A model generated the notes under the pieces. The model was not told the DNA's origin. It saw only the letters and a list, made by a program, of their open reading frames with translations, and did no database searches. The position numbers and the translations under genes were made by a program. DNA of 64,000 nucleotides from Neobacillus sp. FSL H8-0543. GTDB taxonomy: Bacteria > Bacillota > Bacilli > Bacillales > Cytobacillaceae. The DNA lies in assembly GCF_038592905.1 (NCBI RefSeq), contig NZ_CP151943.1, forward strand, positions 1,676,501 to 1,740,500, given 5' to 3'. Below, piece after piece: positions 29,266 to 36,600 of the stretch (position 1 is the first letter of the stretch; every line of letters starts with the position of its first letter).

Positions 29266-29563
29266 AAGCTTGTAACTCCCTCTCAAACCTTCATTTAATC
29301 AAGTATAGCATTAATTTTATCCACTTCACGGTTTTTCATGTATTGGTTTATATTGGAGCTTATTTGTATTGGAAGAATTAGGCTAAGTGCAGAAAAATTG
29401 TGCGATATTTTTCAAGTTTATCACACTATTATTATCATTTTTCTATTTATAATCGTGTTAGTAGGATAAACAGATTTAAGAAATTCTTAATCTTATTTTT
29501 AGATTCGGTTAATTTTTCAGCGTTATGCTGTTTTAGTAGAGACTCAAAAACGGAGGGTTCATC

Positions 29564-29860
29564 ATGAAGAAACTTTGGGCTGTTGTTGCCCTATCACTTA
29601 TACTAATGGCTGGATGTTCCAGCAATACTTCGAAGGAAGCAAGACCCACAGATCCTGAAGGGCTCTATAAGTTAAGCTGTTTAGGCTGTCATGGGGCAAA
29701 CTTAGAGGGTGTAGCGGGGCCGCCAGTAACGAACATGGCAAGCAAGTATTCAGAAGAGGAATTATTAAAACTCATCAACGAAGGTGTGGGAATAATGCCT
29801 GGCGGGCTTTTTTCAGAAGAAGAGGCCCTAACCGTTACAAAATGGCTGTTGGAAAAATAG
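29564..29860 (+). CDS. Cytochrome c-551-type lipoprotein
   Basis: 98-residue small c-type cytochrome. Lipoprotein signal (LILMAGC, Cys18) tethers it to the outer face of the membrane. Heme attachment motif CLGCH lies near residues 39-43, and the likely axial methionine is in GVGIMPGG. Size and layout match CccB-type cytochrome c-551 of bacilli, an electron carrier to terminal oxidases. GGAGGG precedes the ATG. Single gene with a strong terminator. Confidence 0.9.
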   Translation: MKKLWAVVALSLILMAGCSSNTSKEARPTDPEGLYKLSCLGCHGANLEGVAGPPVTNMASKYSEEELLKLINEGVGIMPGGLFSEEEALTVTKWLLEK

Positions 29861-29871
29861 TATCTTTAACG

Positions 29872-29910
29872 AAAAACAGCAGTGGATTTCAAAAATCCAC
29901 TGCTGTTTTT
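29872..29910. terminator. Bidirectional terminator between cytochrome c and galE
   Basis: AAAAACAGCAGTGGATTT and its complement around a short loop, with A and T runs on either side; serves both converging genes. Confidence 0.92.
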
Positions 29911-29923
29911 CTTATCAGGAAAG

Positions 29924-30895
29924 TTAATATTGCTGTTTTTGATGCCATTTCCAGGCATCGGCAATGATTTGTTCCAGATTCCGTTCTGCTTTCCAGCCCA
30001 GTTCTGTAAAAATCTTTTCTGATGAAGCAACCAATCTGGCAGGGTCTCCAGCTCGGCGGTCTGCCATCACGACATTCGCTTCCACTCCCGTCACTTTTTC
30101 ACAGGTTTCAATGACTTCTTTTACTGAATAGCCGAGGCCGTTACCCAGATTGTAGACTTCAGCAGATTTCTCCTCATTCAATAGCGACTCGAGGGCAAGG
30201 ATATGGGCACTTGCCAAATCCGTGACATGAATGTAATCGCGGATACACGTACCGTCCGCGGTATCATAATCGGTGCCAAACACAGAAATCTGATCACGCT
30301 GCCCTAACAGCTGCTGGAGGATAATCGGAATTAAATGGGTCTCAGGATCATGGCTCTCTCCAATCTTAGCAGATTCATGGGCGCCTGCTGCATTAAAATA
30401 ACGCAATACTACGTAGTGTAATCCGTAAGCTTTTGAAAAATCACCAAGAATCTGCTCAATCATTAATTTGGAATGACCATATGGATTAATCGGTGCTGTT
30501 ACTGTTTTTTCATCAATCACATCAACATTCGGTATGCCATAAGTAGCGGCCGTCGAAGAAAAAATGAAATTTTTCACGTTGTTTCTCATCATAACATTTA
30601 ATAGAGTAATGGTTGATGCCACGTTATTTTGATAGTATTTAAGCGGATCGATCACTGATTCGCCAACAAGGCTAAATGCTGCAAAATGCATAACCGCTTT
30701 AATCGGGTAACTAGAAAAAATCATTTGTAAATCTTCTTCATCTCCAAGATCGCCTTCAACAAAAATTGCCCGGCTGTCAACTGCTTCACGGTGGCCAGTC
30801 GACAGATTATCGAGAACGATAACCTTTTCTTTTTCAACTAATTCCTTTACAAGATGGCTTCCAATATAACCTGCACCGCCAACAACGAGAATCAT
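29924..30895 (-). CDS. galE: UDP-glucose 4-epimerase
   Basis: 323-residue short-chain dehydrogenase/reductase that interconverts UDP-galactose and UDP-glucose. NAD-binding GGAGYIGSH is at the amino end; the catalytic Ser-Ser-Thr and YxxxK are in FSSTAATYG and NPYGHSKLMIE. Later motifs RYFNAAGAH and GTCIRDYIHVTDLA are typical of GalE. Start 30895 has AAGGGG eight bases upstream (the frame has one more ATG at 30901). It would complete the Leloir part of the galacto-N-biose pathway encoded near 58 kb, although it is 28 kb away. Confidence 0.93.
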   Translation of the reverse strand: MILVVGGAGYIGSHLVKELVEKEKVIVLDNLSTGHREAVDSRAIFVEGDLGDEEDLQMIFSSYPIKAVMHFAAFSLVGESVIDPLKYYQNNVASTITLLNVMMRNNVKNFIFSSTAATYGIPNVDVIDEKTVTAPINPYGHSKLMIEQILGDFSKAYGLHYVVLRYFNAAGAHESAKIGESHDPETHLIPIILQQLLGQRDQISVFGTDYDTADGTCIRDYIHVTDLASAHILALESLLNEEKSAEVYNLGNGLGYSVKEVIETCEKVTGVEANVVMADRRAGDPARLVASSEKIFTELGWKAERNLEQIIADAWKWHQKQQY

Positions 30896-31115
30896 ATTCA
30901 TTTCCCCTTATCTACTACAAATATTATTTTGGTGTTATGTCTTAGATCCTATCTATTTTACATGGATGTACATTTGAGCTGGGTTTCGCTTAGGTACTTG
31001 TACGCACCCCCCATCAATAAAATGATACTCCTAACCTTTGAATGTGGCAACTAACTTAGATATTTGCAAATGCCGACACGGTTCTATTAAGTATAGCTTT
31101 TAGGACTTACATAAT

Positions 31116-31154
31116 AGAAATAAGGCAATGGGCTTCGCCCATTGCCTTATTTCT
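31116..31154. terminator. Strong bidirectional hairpin
   Basis: Perfect 18-bp stem AGAAATAAGGCAATGGGC with a three-base loop. Serves the minus-strand gene ending at 31170. Confidence 0.88.
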
Positions 31155-31169
31155 ATTTCAGGAAAATTT

Positions 31170-31466
31170 TCAGAGTTTCCATGTTGGAAATCCTTTTTCC
31201 TTTAGTTTTTCATACTCCTTCATTCGGGAAAAGGAGTGGGATAGCTTCGTCAAAACATATCCTTGGGGACTCTGTGTTTTCACAGGTTGATTTTTTAACT
31301 CCTGGATTTTGATAGATGTAAACATATTGGCTACTTGAGCTAAATTCTCGATCGTATCCATTAATTCAGGGTTGTCACTGTAATTACTTTTAGCCGTGGC
31401 ATAAATAAAATCAAGTCTATTACTAATGTGCTTAAGCGTCTCAAGATCAAAATATTCTTCATTCAT
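31170..31466 (-). CDS. Hypothetical protein, 98 aa
   Basis: Not recognised. Helical and soluble (EEYFDLETLKHISNRLDFIY, then LAQVANMFTSIKIQELKNQ) with a short basic tail. ATG 31466 follows GGGGTG at six bases; the upstream in-frame start lacks a site. Own terminator downstream. Confidence 0.65.
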   Translation of the reverse strand: MNEEYFDLETLKHISNRLDFIYATAKSNYSDNPELMDTIENLAQVANMFTSIKIQELKNQPVKTQSPQGYVLTKLSHSFSRMKEYEKLKEKGFPTWKL

Positions 31467-31556
31467 TACACTCACCCCTTATTACTATAAGCATATGGAA
31501 CAAAAAGCAAATTGGAACAAAACAACGAAAATATATATTATTGAGATGAAAATCGA

Positions 31557-31604
31557 ACTGTCCGCCTGAGGTGGACAGTGTCCACGAGCGGTGCCTGTCA
31601 CCAA
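31557..31604. repeat. Dispersed GGTGACAGGCACC repeat, copy 9
   Basis: ACTGTCCGCCTGAGGTGGACAG, then TGTCCACGAGCGGTGCCTGTCACC. Last copy in the window; none is seen from 31.6 to 64 kb. Confidence 0.85.
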
Positions 31605-31618
31605 ACAAACGTCACCAA

Positions 31619-31661
31619 ACAAAAAAGACGATTCGAGGGGGAGGTTCGAATCGCCTTTGGG
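31619..31661 (-). terminator. Terminator of DoxX gene 1, GATTCGAGGGGG-type hairpin
   Basis: Minus-strand GGCGATTCGA/TCGAATCGTC stem with C-rich loop, followed by TTTTTT. The same hairpin type recurs at 46751 and, as a half copy, at 35043. Confidence 0.85.
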
Positions 31662-31673
31662 AACAGCTGCTTG

Positions 31674-32186
31674 TTAGGCAGCCGCTTTATTTTTATTTGT
31701 GTACGTCTTAGCTGTTTTGCGGATGAACGGAACCACCCAGCGGTCTAAGCCAATGCGCCCTGCGTTGTAGCCTGCAGTTAAGATAATGAATCCTAGGAAT
31801 ATATCAGTTGGGTTATGAGAAACAGTTCCTGCTAAGAAGAAGCTGAAGTTCATCACAAGTCCAAAGAACATTGCTGTTGTTGTTAAGCAACCAAGAAGTA
31901 ATCCTAAGCCAATTAGTGTTTCGCCCCAAGGAACGATGAAGTTGAAGACATCAATGTTCGGCAACGCAAAGCTTTCTAGGAAGTTTACGTACCAGCCGTA
32001 AACCATGTTGCCATCTGGACCTTTAACTGGATTTGCAATAGCATTTCCTAAGTAACCTGAAGCATCAAATCCACCACCTGTTAATTTTCCTAAACCAGCT
32101 GTGAACCACGCGTATCCAAGGTATAAACGAATAATAGTTAAAATAGCAGCAGAGATTTTATTTTCTCTTAAAAAATTGATAAACAT
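31674..32186 (-). CDS. DoxX family membrane protein, paralogue 1
   Basis: 170 residues with four hydrophobic segments: AILTIIRLYLGYAWFTAGLG, then the GETLIGLGLLLGCLT and NPTDIFLGFIILTAGYNAGR regions typical of DoxX/SURF4-like proteins. DoxX members are linked to quinone, thiosulfate or redox stress functions; the role here is not determined. About 85 percent identical by eye to the protein at 41263-41772, and about 130 bp of upstream DNA is also shared. AGGCGG precedes the ATG. Confidence 0.85.
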   Translation of the reverse strand: MFINFLRENKISAAILTIIRLYLGYAWFTAGLGKLTGGGFDASGYLGNAIANPVKGPDGNMVYGWYVNFLESFALPNIDVFNFIVPWGETLIGLGLLLGCLTTTAMFFGLVMNFSFFLAGTVSHNPTDIFLGFIILTAGYNAGRIGLDRWVVPFIRKTAKTYTNKNKAAA

Positions 32187-32248
32187 AAGTCATTCCGCCT
32201 TTCAAAATTAAGTTGTTCTTTATACTTACACTATATTAGATTACGAGC

Positions 32249-32274
32249 GTTAATAACATAGAGATAGTGTTAAG
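32249..32274. promoter_or_regulatory. Conserved palindromic element upstream of DoxX gene 1
   Basis: Degenerate inverted repeat around ATAGTGTTAA, inside a ~130-bp stretch nearly identical to that before DoxX gene 2 (see 41835). A minus-strand TATAAA-type -10 lies between it and the gene in both cases. Confidence 0.45.
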
Positions 32275-32388
32275 TTCACAGTTTGTTAGAAATGTTTTGA
32301 CGGAATGTTGAACAGAGAGCAAAAGGCGGAAGCGCCACAAAGAAACATATAATATTAAGAGTTACTTTTTAATAGAAGGTTTTGTTAG

Positions 32389-32629
32389 TCGACCTCATGA
32401 ACCCTTCATGAGTACCACTTTTTCGTTTTTCTCTTGTTAGTCGACCTCATGAACCCTTCATGAGTACCACTTTTTCGTTTTTCTCTTGTGAATCGACCTC
32501 ATGAACCCTTCATGAGTACTTCTTTTTCGTTTTTCTCTTGTGAGTCGACCTCATGAACCCTTTATGAGTACCACTTTTTCGTTTTTCTCTTGTGAGTCGA
32601 CCTCATGAACCCTTCATGAGTACTTCTTT
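32389..32629. repeat. 52-bp tandem repeat array, 4.6 copies
   Basis: TCGACCTCATGAACCC begins at 32389, 32441, 32493, 32545 and 32597, an exact 52-bp period; the fifth unit is truncated. Each unit holds a perfect 8-bp hairpin CTCATGAA-CCC-TTCATGAG followed by a T-rich tract. There are no unique spacers, so it is not a CRISPR array. Confidence 0.95.
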
Positions 32630-32787
32630 ATCAGGTCATTGTTGATTATATAACTCTGTTGATCGGTGCGGAAGGTGCGAAGGACTCCACCAAAAAATGC
32701 TATCGCATTTCCTTCGTGCGGTGAATATTCAAGGAAGCATATTCAATGTCCTGTAGAGAAGGTCGGAGCGGAGACCTCACATATCAC

Positions 32788-32850
32788 TTAGCGCCGAGGA
32801 TAATCCTCGGATCACCTGCGGAAAGCGAAGCACTTGGAGAGCTAATCAAC
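32788..32850. repeat. Right end of a composite intergenic repeat
   Basis: TTAGCGCCGAGGATAATCCTCGG (split here as TTAGCG and hairpin CCGAGGA-TAA-TCCTCGG at 32794-32810), then GCGGAAAGCGAAGCACTTGG and AGAGCTAATCAAC. I recognise this as a type of dispersed repeat found in many Bacillus genomes; the name is not certain. Confidence 0.6.
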
Positions 32851-32982
32851 AAACAAGTTTAACACCGCCATTATTTTAAAGAATAATCCGAATGAATGAC
32901 TCTAAATGAACATATACAGAACAAGGGTGGTTATATAGTAACAGGCTGGCCTGTTTATGTTTCAATGAAAGGGATGAAATAG

Positions 32983-33912
32983 ATGACGGTTTTGGAAGTA
33001 AAAAATCTGCAAAAGTCATTTGGAGCCATTCGGGCAGTACAGGACATCAGTTTTTCTGTAAAGGCTGGAGAAGTATTCACCATCATCGGACCAAACGGGG
33101 CGGGCAAGACGACGACACTTGAAATGATTGAGGGTCTGGTCGCTCCTGATCAGGGAGAAATACGTTTCGGAGAAATGAGTTGGGAAAACAATGCAACAGC
33201 GATTAAGATGAAAATCGGTGTCCAGCCCCAATCTAGCGCCATGTTCGACCTCTTGACTCCTGAAGAAAATTTAGATCTATTTGCCACTTTTTATGATAAG
33301 GCTCGGCCGACGGAGGAAATACTCAAACTTATTAATCTAACTGAACATCGTAAAAATCAAGTATCAAAGCTATCCGGGGGTCAGCGCCAACGGCTTGCGA
33401 TTGGACTGGCGATGATTAGCGATCCCGATATTATCTTCCTCGATGAGCCGACAACAGGACTCGACCCACAAGCCCGCCGTAATATTTGGGATATTATCCT
33501 CGAGCTCAAAAAATTAGGTAAAACAACGATACTGACTACACATTATATGGAAGAAGCAGAAAAATTAAGTGACCGAGTTTGTATTGTCGATCAAGGCAGT
33601 GTCGTTACATTAGATACCCCCTCCGCCCTCATTGAACAGCTGACAAAAGAGCGTGAAGTAAGATTATCCTTTTTGGATGGGGAAGCAGCTGCAATGGAAG
33701 CGGATGTTTTTTCGAAAACTCTGGAGTCGGTATCCCGAACGGAGCGTGAAGGTACGGCACTTAAACTATGGACAAATAAGCCAGAGGATACACTCCATGA
33801 CTTGTTTAAATTCACAAAGGAAAGGAATTATCAGGTCGAACAGGTAAGCATTCGCGAAATGAGTCTGGAAGACGTCTTTATTGCTTTTACTGGCAAGGAT
33901 TGGAGGGATTAA
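32983..33912 (+). CDS. ABC exporter ATP-binding protein (DrrA-like)
   Basis: 309 residues. Walker A GPNGAGKTT (about 37-45), Q-loop VQPQSS, signature LSGGQRQRL, Walker B IIFLDEPTTGLDP and switch histidine in TTHYMEEAE. A carboxy-terminal extension of about 90 residues (EVRLSFLDGEAAAMEADVF) is typical of DrrA/NodI/LolD-unlike exporters. It works with the permease gene starting two bases after its stop. Substrate unknown; lipids or drugs are typical. Confidence 0.92.
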   Translation: MTVLEVKNLQKSFGAIRAVQDISFSVKAGEVFTIIGPNGAGKTTTLEMIEGLVAPDQGEIRFGEMSWENNATAIKMKIGVQPQSSAMFDLLTPEENLDLFATFYDKARPTEEILKLINLTEHRKNQVSKLSGGQRQRLAIGLAMISDPDIIFLDEPTTGLDPQARRNIWDIILELKKLGKTTILTTHYMEEAEKLSDRVCIVDQGSVVTLDTPSALIEQLTKEREVRLSFLDGEAAAMEADVFSKTLESVSRTEREGTALKLWTNKPEDTLHDLFKFTKERNYQVEQVSIREMSLEDVFIAFTGKDWRD

Positions 33913-33913
33913 C

Positions 33914-35035
33914 ATGAATAATTTCAATCAGTTTAAAAAGATGTTCTTAGCCCAATTAAAATTAACCCTCCGTGAAAAACAAGCCTGGTTTTGGGGAATT
34001 TTCTTCCCCGTTATTTTAATGGTTATCTTTATGGTGATCTTTAGCGGAACGTCAACGGATGAATTTCAGTCAAAAGTTGCTATTGTTTCAGAAAATCCGA
34101 ATCCCACATCAGAAATGATGTTAGCCCAAATCAATCAACTATCCATCCTTGAAGTGGAGACAGGCGAACCAGTTAGCAGAAAAAAAGCAGAAGAATGGGT
34201 GAAGGACAAAGATGTGGATGCAGCTATTGTCTTACCTGAATCCGAGGCTAACACCTCGATTGTCCTGCTCGTAAACAAAGAAAATGAGCAAGGGGTGACA
34301 ACGCAAGCCCTGTCGGGGATTCTTGATAATTTTGTTCAACAGGCAAACTTAGCCGCTGTGGGAGCTGCCCCTACCTATGCTATTCAGTTTGAATCGCTTA
34401 CGTCTGGAAGTAATGAGTTAAACTACACTGATTTCCTTTTAACGGGGATGATTGCCCTATCGATTGCTCAGGGCGGGATGTTTGGGATGGTTGATTTAGT
34501 AGAAATGCGCCGCAAAGGGTTAATTAAAAGACTGCGGATGACACCTGCAAATATGGGGATTTTCGGTCTAAGTGATATGGTCATGCGTTTGTTGTTCAGC
34601 ATCATCCAGATTTTGCTGCTGTCACTGATTGGGGTGTTTATATTTGGCGCCAATCTCTATATCAATTTTCCAAGCCTGATCATGGTGTTTTTATTCGGTG
34701 CACTTTCCTTCAATGCTTTAGGCTACTTCTTCTCTTCCTTCAGCACGACAACCAATGCCTATATGGGCGTTGCCAATATTGTTAGCTTTGTGATGATGTT
34801 TTTAAGCGGTGTGTTCTTTCCCATTGAAACCATGCCTGACTGGCTGCAGCCGATTTCTAACCTGCTCCCCCTTACCTACTTTGCTGAAGGCTTGAGGGAT
34901 AGTATGGTTTATGAAACAGGCATATTTTCGAGTACCCTTTGGTTTGGGATTGGAGTATTAATCCTCTGGGGAGCCCTTGCCTTTCTCATTGGGGCATGGC
35001 TGTATAAAAGAAAATCGATTGTTGCCACTCGATGA
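33914..35035 (+). CDS. ABC-2 type permease
   Basis: 373 residues with an amino-terminal membrane helix, a ~150-residue extracytoplasmic region, then five helices ending in the ABC-2 motif FFPIETMPDWLQPISNLLPL and TYFAEGLRD. It is the membrane partner of the preceding ATPase. Start ATG 33914 is preceded by GGAGGG; the frame extends into the upstream gene to 33881 without a ribosome site. Confidence 0.9.
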   Translation: MNNFNQFKKMFLAQLKLTLREKQAWFWGIFFPVILMVIFMVIFSGTSTDEFQSKVAIVSENPNPTSEMMLAQINQLSILEVETGEPVSRKKAEEWVKDKDVDAAIVLPESEANTSIVLLVNKENEQGVTTQALSGILDNFVQQANLAAVGAAPTYAIQFESLTSGSNELNYTDFLLTGMIALSIAQGGMFGMVDLVEMRRKGLIKRLRMTPANMGIFGLSDMVMRLLFSIIQILLLSLIGVFIFGANLYINFPSLIMVFLFGALSFNALGYFFSSFSTTTNAYMGVANIVSFVMMFLSGVFFPIETMPDWLQPISNLLPLTYFAEGLRDSMVYETGIFSSTLWFGIGVLILWGALAFLIGAWLYKRKSIVATR

Positions 35036-35042
35036 ACAGAAT

Positions 35043-35065
35043 AAAAAAGACGATTCGAGGGGGAG
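35043..35065. repeat. Half copy of the GATTCGAGGGGG hairpin element
   Basis: AAAAAAGACGATTCGAGGGG matches the left half of the element at 31619, but the complementary right arm has been lost. Directly after the ABC permease stop. Confidence 0.7.
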
Positions 35066-35113
35066 TTAAAGGGTTCCGTTTTGGGGACGTTTATGAATTT
35101 TAAATATTAAATG

Positions 35114-35154
35114 GCCTAATTTCTCAATCTAATGCGAAGAAATTAGGCTTTTTT
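35114..35154 (+). terminator. Terminator of the ABC exporter operon
   Basis: GCCTAATTTCT/AGAAATTAGGC stem, 13-base loop, then six T. Also near the end of the converging CDF gene. Confidence 0.88.
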
Positions 35155-35204
35155 CATTTCTGTATTAAAGTGTCCTTGAAAATATACTAGCATCATATAG
35201 ACAA

Positions 35205-36068
35205 TTATTTTAAATCGACATAGATATTATCTAAAGGTATTTTGGTATGATTTGATACTAATTCCTTGATCACTTTTTGTATGTTATTAACTAACTTTGA
35301 AGACGATTTTACTCTAATTAAAGTGTATACTTCTTGTTCATTTATACACCATACTTTTACATCCTCAACAGTTAAATCTTGGTTCGTTTCTTGTAGAGTT
35401 TTTTTAATCCCATCAACGGAATAGCCATTAGGGGTCCCTTCCATTAATATATTAAAGGATTCTTTTGTGATTTTAACGCCACCAGCAATAATGATGATCG
35501 ATGTTATGATACTACCGATTGGATCTAACCATGTTAGTCCAAAATATTTAATACCCAATGCCGCAATGACGACACTCACACTAGTAAATAAGTCAGCTAA
35601 AACGTGAAGCATTGCACTTTTTACGTTCAAATTAGAATTGGCCTTCGTCAAAATATAGCCCACGATTCCATTTACAACTAAACCAATTGTCCCGACAACT
35701 AACATTTGGTTCGGAATAATTTCTATTGGATTATACATACGACTGATCGCTTCAGCAATTATAAATATAGGGATAATCACTAACGTTAAACCATTAATAA
35801 ATGCTGCGATTGGTTCAAATCGCTTGTAGCCAAATGTTTTATTTTTTGTTACTGCCTTTGTAGCCATAATTGTTGCGATTAGTGAAAGAATCAATGAGAA
35901 AGCGTCTGAACTCATGTGTACACCATCGCCCATCATCATTAAGGATCCTGAAATAAATCCATAGATAATTTCAACTAAAGCAAAAAACAGGGTTAAGGAT
36001 GCAGCCCAAATAAAAAGCTTTTTATTTTTTTTATAGTAATTTTCAGATTGCATCTCGTTACTACTCAT
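35205..36068 (-). CDS. Cation diffusion facilitator (CDF) metal transporter
   Basis: 287 residues with six membrane helices and a cytoplasmic carboxy-terminal domain (about 205-287). Metal-site residues are the D-x-x-H-x-x-x-D pattern in GDGVHMSSDAF (helix 2) and HVLADLFTS (helix 5). CDF proteins export Zn, Fe, Mn or Co in exchange for protons. The helix 2 and 5 pattern (D/H...D and H...D) resembles CzcD-type zinc exporters, but Fur-like AT-rich boxes upstream raise the possibility of iron. AGGAGC precedes the ATG. Single gene. Confidence 0.88.
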   Translation of the reverse strand: MSSNEMQSENYYKKNKKLFIWAASLTLFFALVEIIYGFISGSLMMMGDGVHMSSDAFSLILSLIATIMATKAVTKNKTFGYKRFEPIAAFINGLTLVIIPIFIIAEAISRMYNPIEIIPNQMLVVGTIGLVVNGIVGYILTKANSNLNVKSAMLHVLADLFTSVSVVIAALGIKYFGLTWLDPIGSIITSIIIIAGGVKITKESFNILMEGTPNGYSVDGIKKTLQETNQDLTVEDVKVWCINEQEVYTLIRVKSSSKLVNNIQKVIKELVSNHTKIPLDNIYVDLK

Positions 36069-36104
36069 TTACATCAGCTCCTTGATTAAAACTATTATTA
36101 ATTT

Positions 36105-36242
36105 ATAATACGATTATCATTAGCTAAAGTCAAGATTAATTGAGAATATATTTATCTAATTGAGAATGATAATTCCTTTCAACCCCTTTAATATTGGAAT
36201 TATTCAATAAACATCCGCTAATATTAATGATAATTATTATTA
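36105..36242. promoter_or_regulatory. Fur/PerR-like operator candidates
   Basis: TGATAATTATTATTA at 36228-36242 matches the Bacillus 7-1-7 Fur box (TGATAATnATTATCA) at all but one defined position. Weaker sites are TGAGAATGATAATT near 36160-36173 and ACGATTATCATTA near 36110-36122. All lie upstream of the minus-strand CDF gene. Confidence 0.5.
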
Positions 36243-36383
36243 ATTAATTTTATTTATCAAAGTATAATTTCTATCATTTTCAATAAAGTAAATGTTCGTG
36301 GATAATAAGCACAGTTATAATCCCTTAACTGCAAAGTTTGTGAAGGAATATACTTAAACAAAGAGGGTTTTAATTAAATATGA

Positions 36384-36423
36384 GTATATTAAAAGGACCA
36401 TTTTTGTGGTCCTTTTAATATAC
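36384..36423. terminator. Long perfect hairpin, orphan
   Basis: GTATATTAAAAGGACC and its complement, 16 bp, with an eight-base loop. It is 180 bp from the nearest gene end and about 320 bp upstream of the CDF gene. Confidence 0.55.
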
Positions 36424-36547
36424 TTGAATGTTTAAATTTTTATTTATCATTACTTTATCTAAAGTAAATGATATCGACCCAATCTAGTACCTTATCTGTT
36501 ATACCAATTCTTTGCTCCGGCATTTAGTCATATAGCTAGAAATAAGA

Positions 36548-36572
36548 GGTATAGGGAAATTTCCCCTATACC
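36548..36572 (-). terminator. Terminator-like hairpin after the large surface protein gene
   Basis: GGTATAGGG/CCCTATACC stem, short A/T loop, with T-rich sequence beyond on the minus strand. Confidence 0.65.
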
Positions 36573-36600
36573 CCTTACCTCGCTATCTAACAATTCAGGC

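Larger units (their letters stand above)
32187..32982. other. Repeat-filled intergenic region, 800 bp
   Basis: Contains the DoxX promoter region, the left end of a composite Bacillus-type repeat (AAGGCGGAAGCGCC, 32323-32336), a five-copy 52-bp tandem array, and the right end of the composite repeat to about 32850, followed by the ABC exporter promoter. No convincing open reading frame. Confidence 0.7.
36069..36600. other. Intergenic region with Fur-like boxes and two hairpins
   Basis: Holds the CDF upstream region with AT-rich operator-like sites, a 16-bp perfect hairpin (36384-36423) not next to any gene end, and the terminator of the large surface protein gene (36548-36572). No open frame of note. 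Confidence 0.6.

Noticed and set aside
32389..32629. Possible CRISPR array
   Set aside because: Units are contiguous tandem repeats without variable spacers and no cas genes are present.
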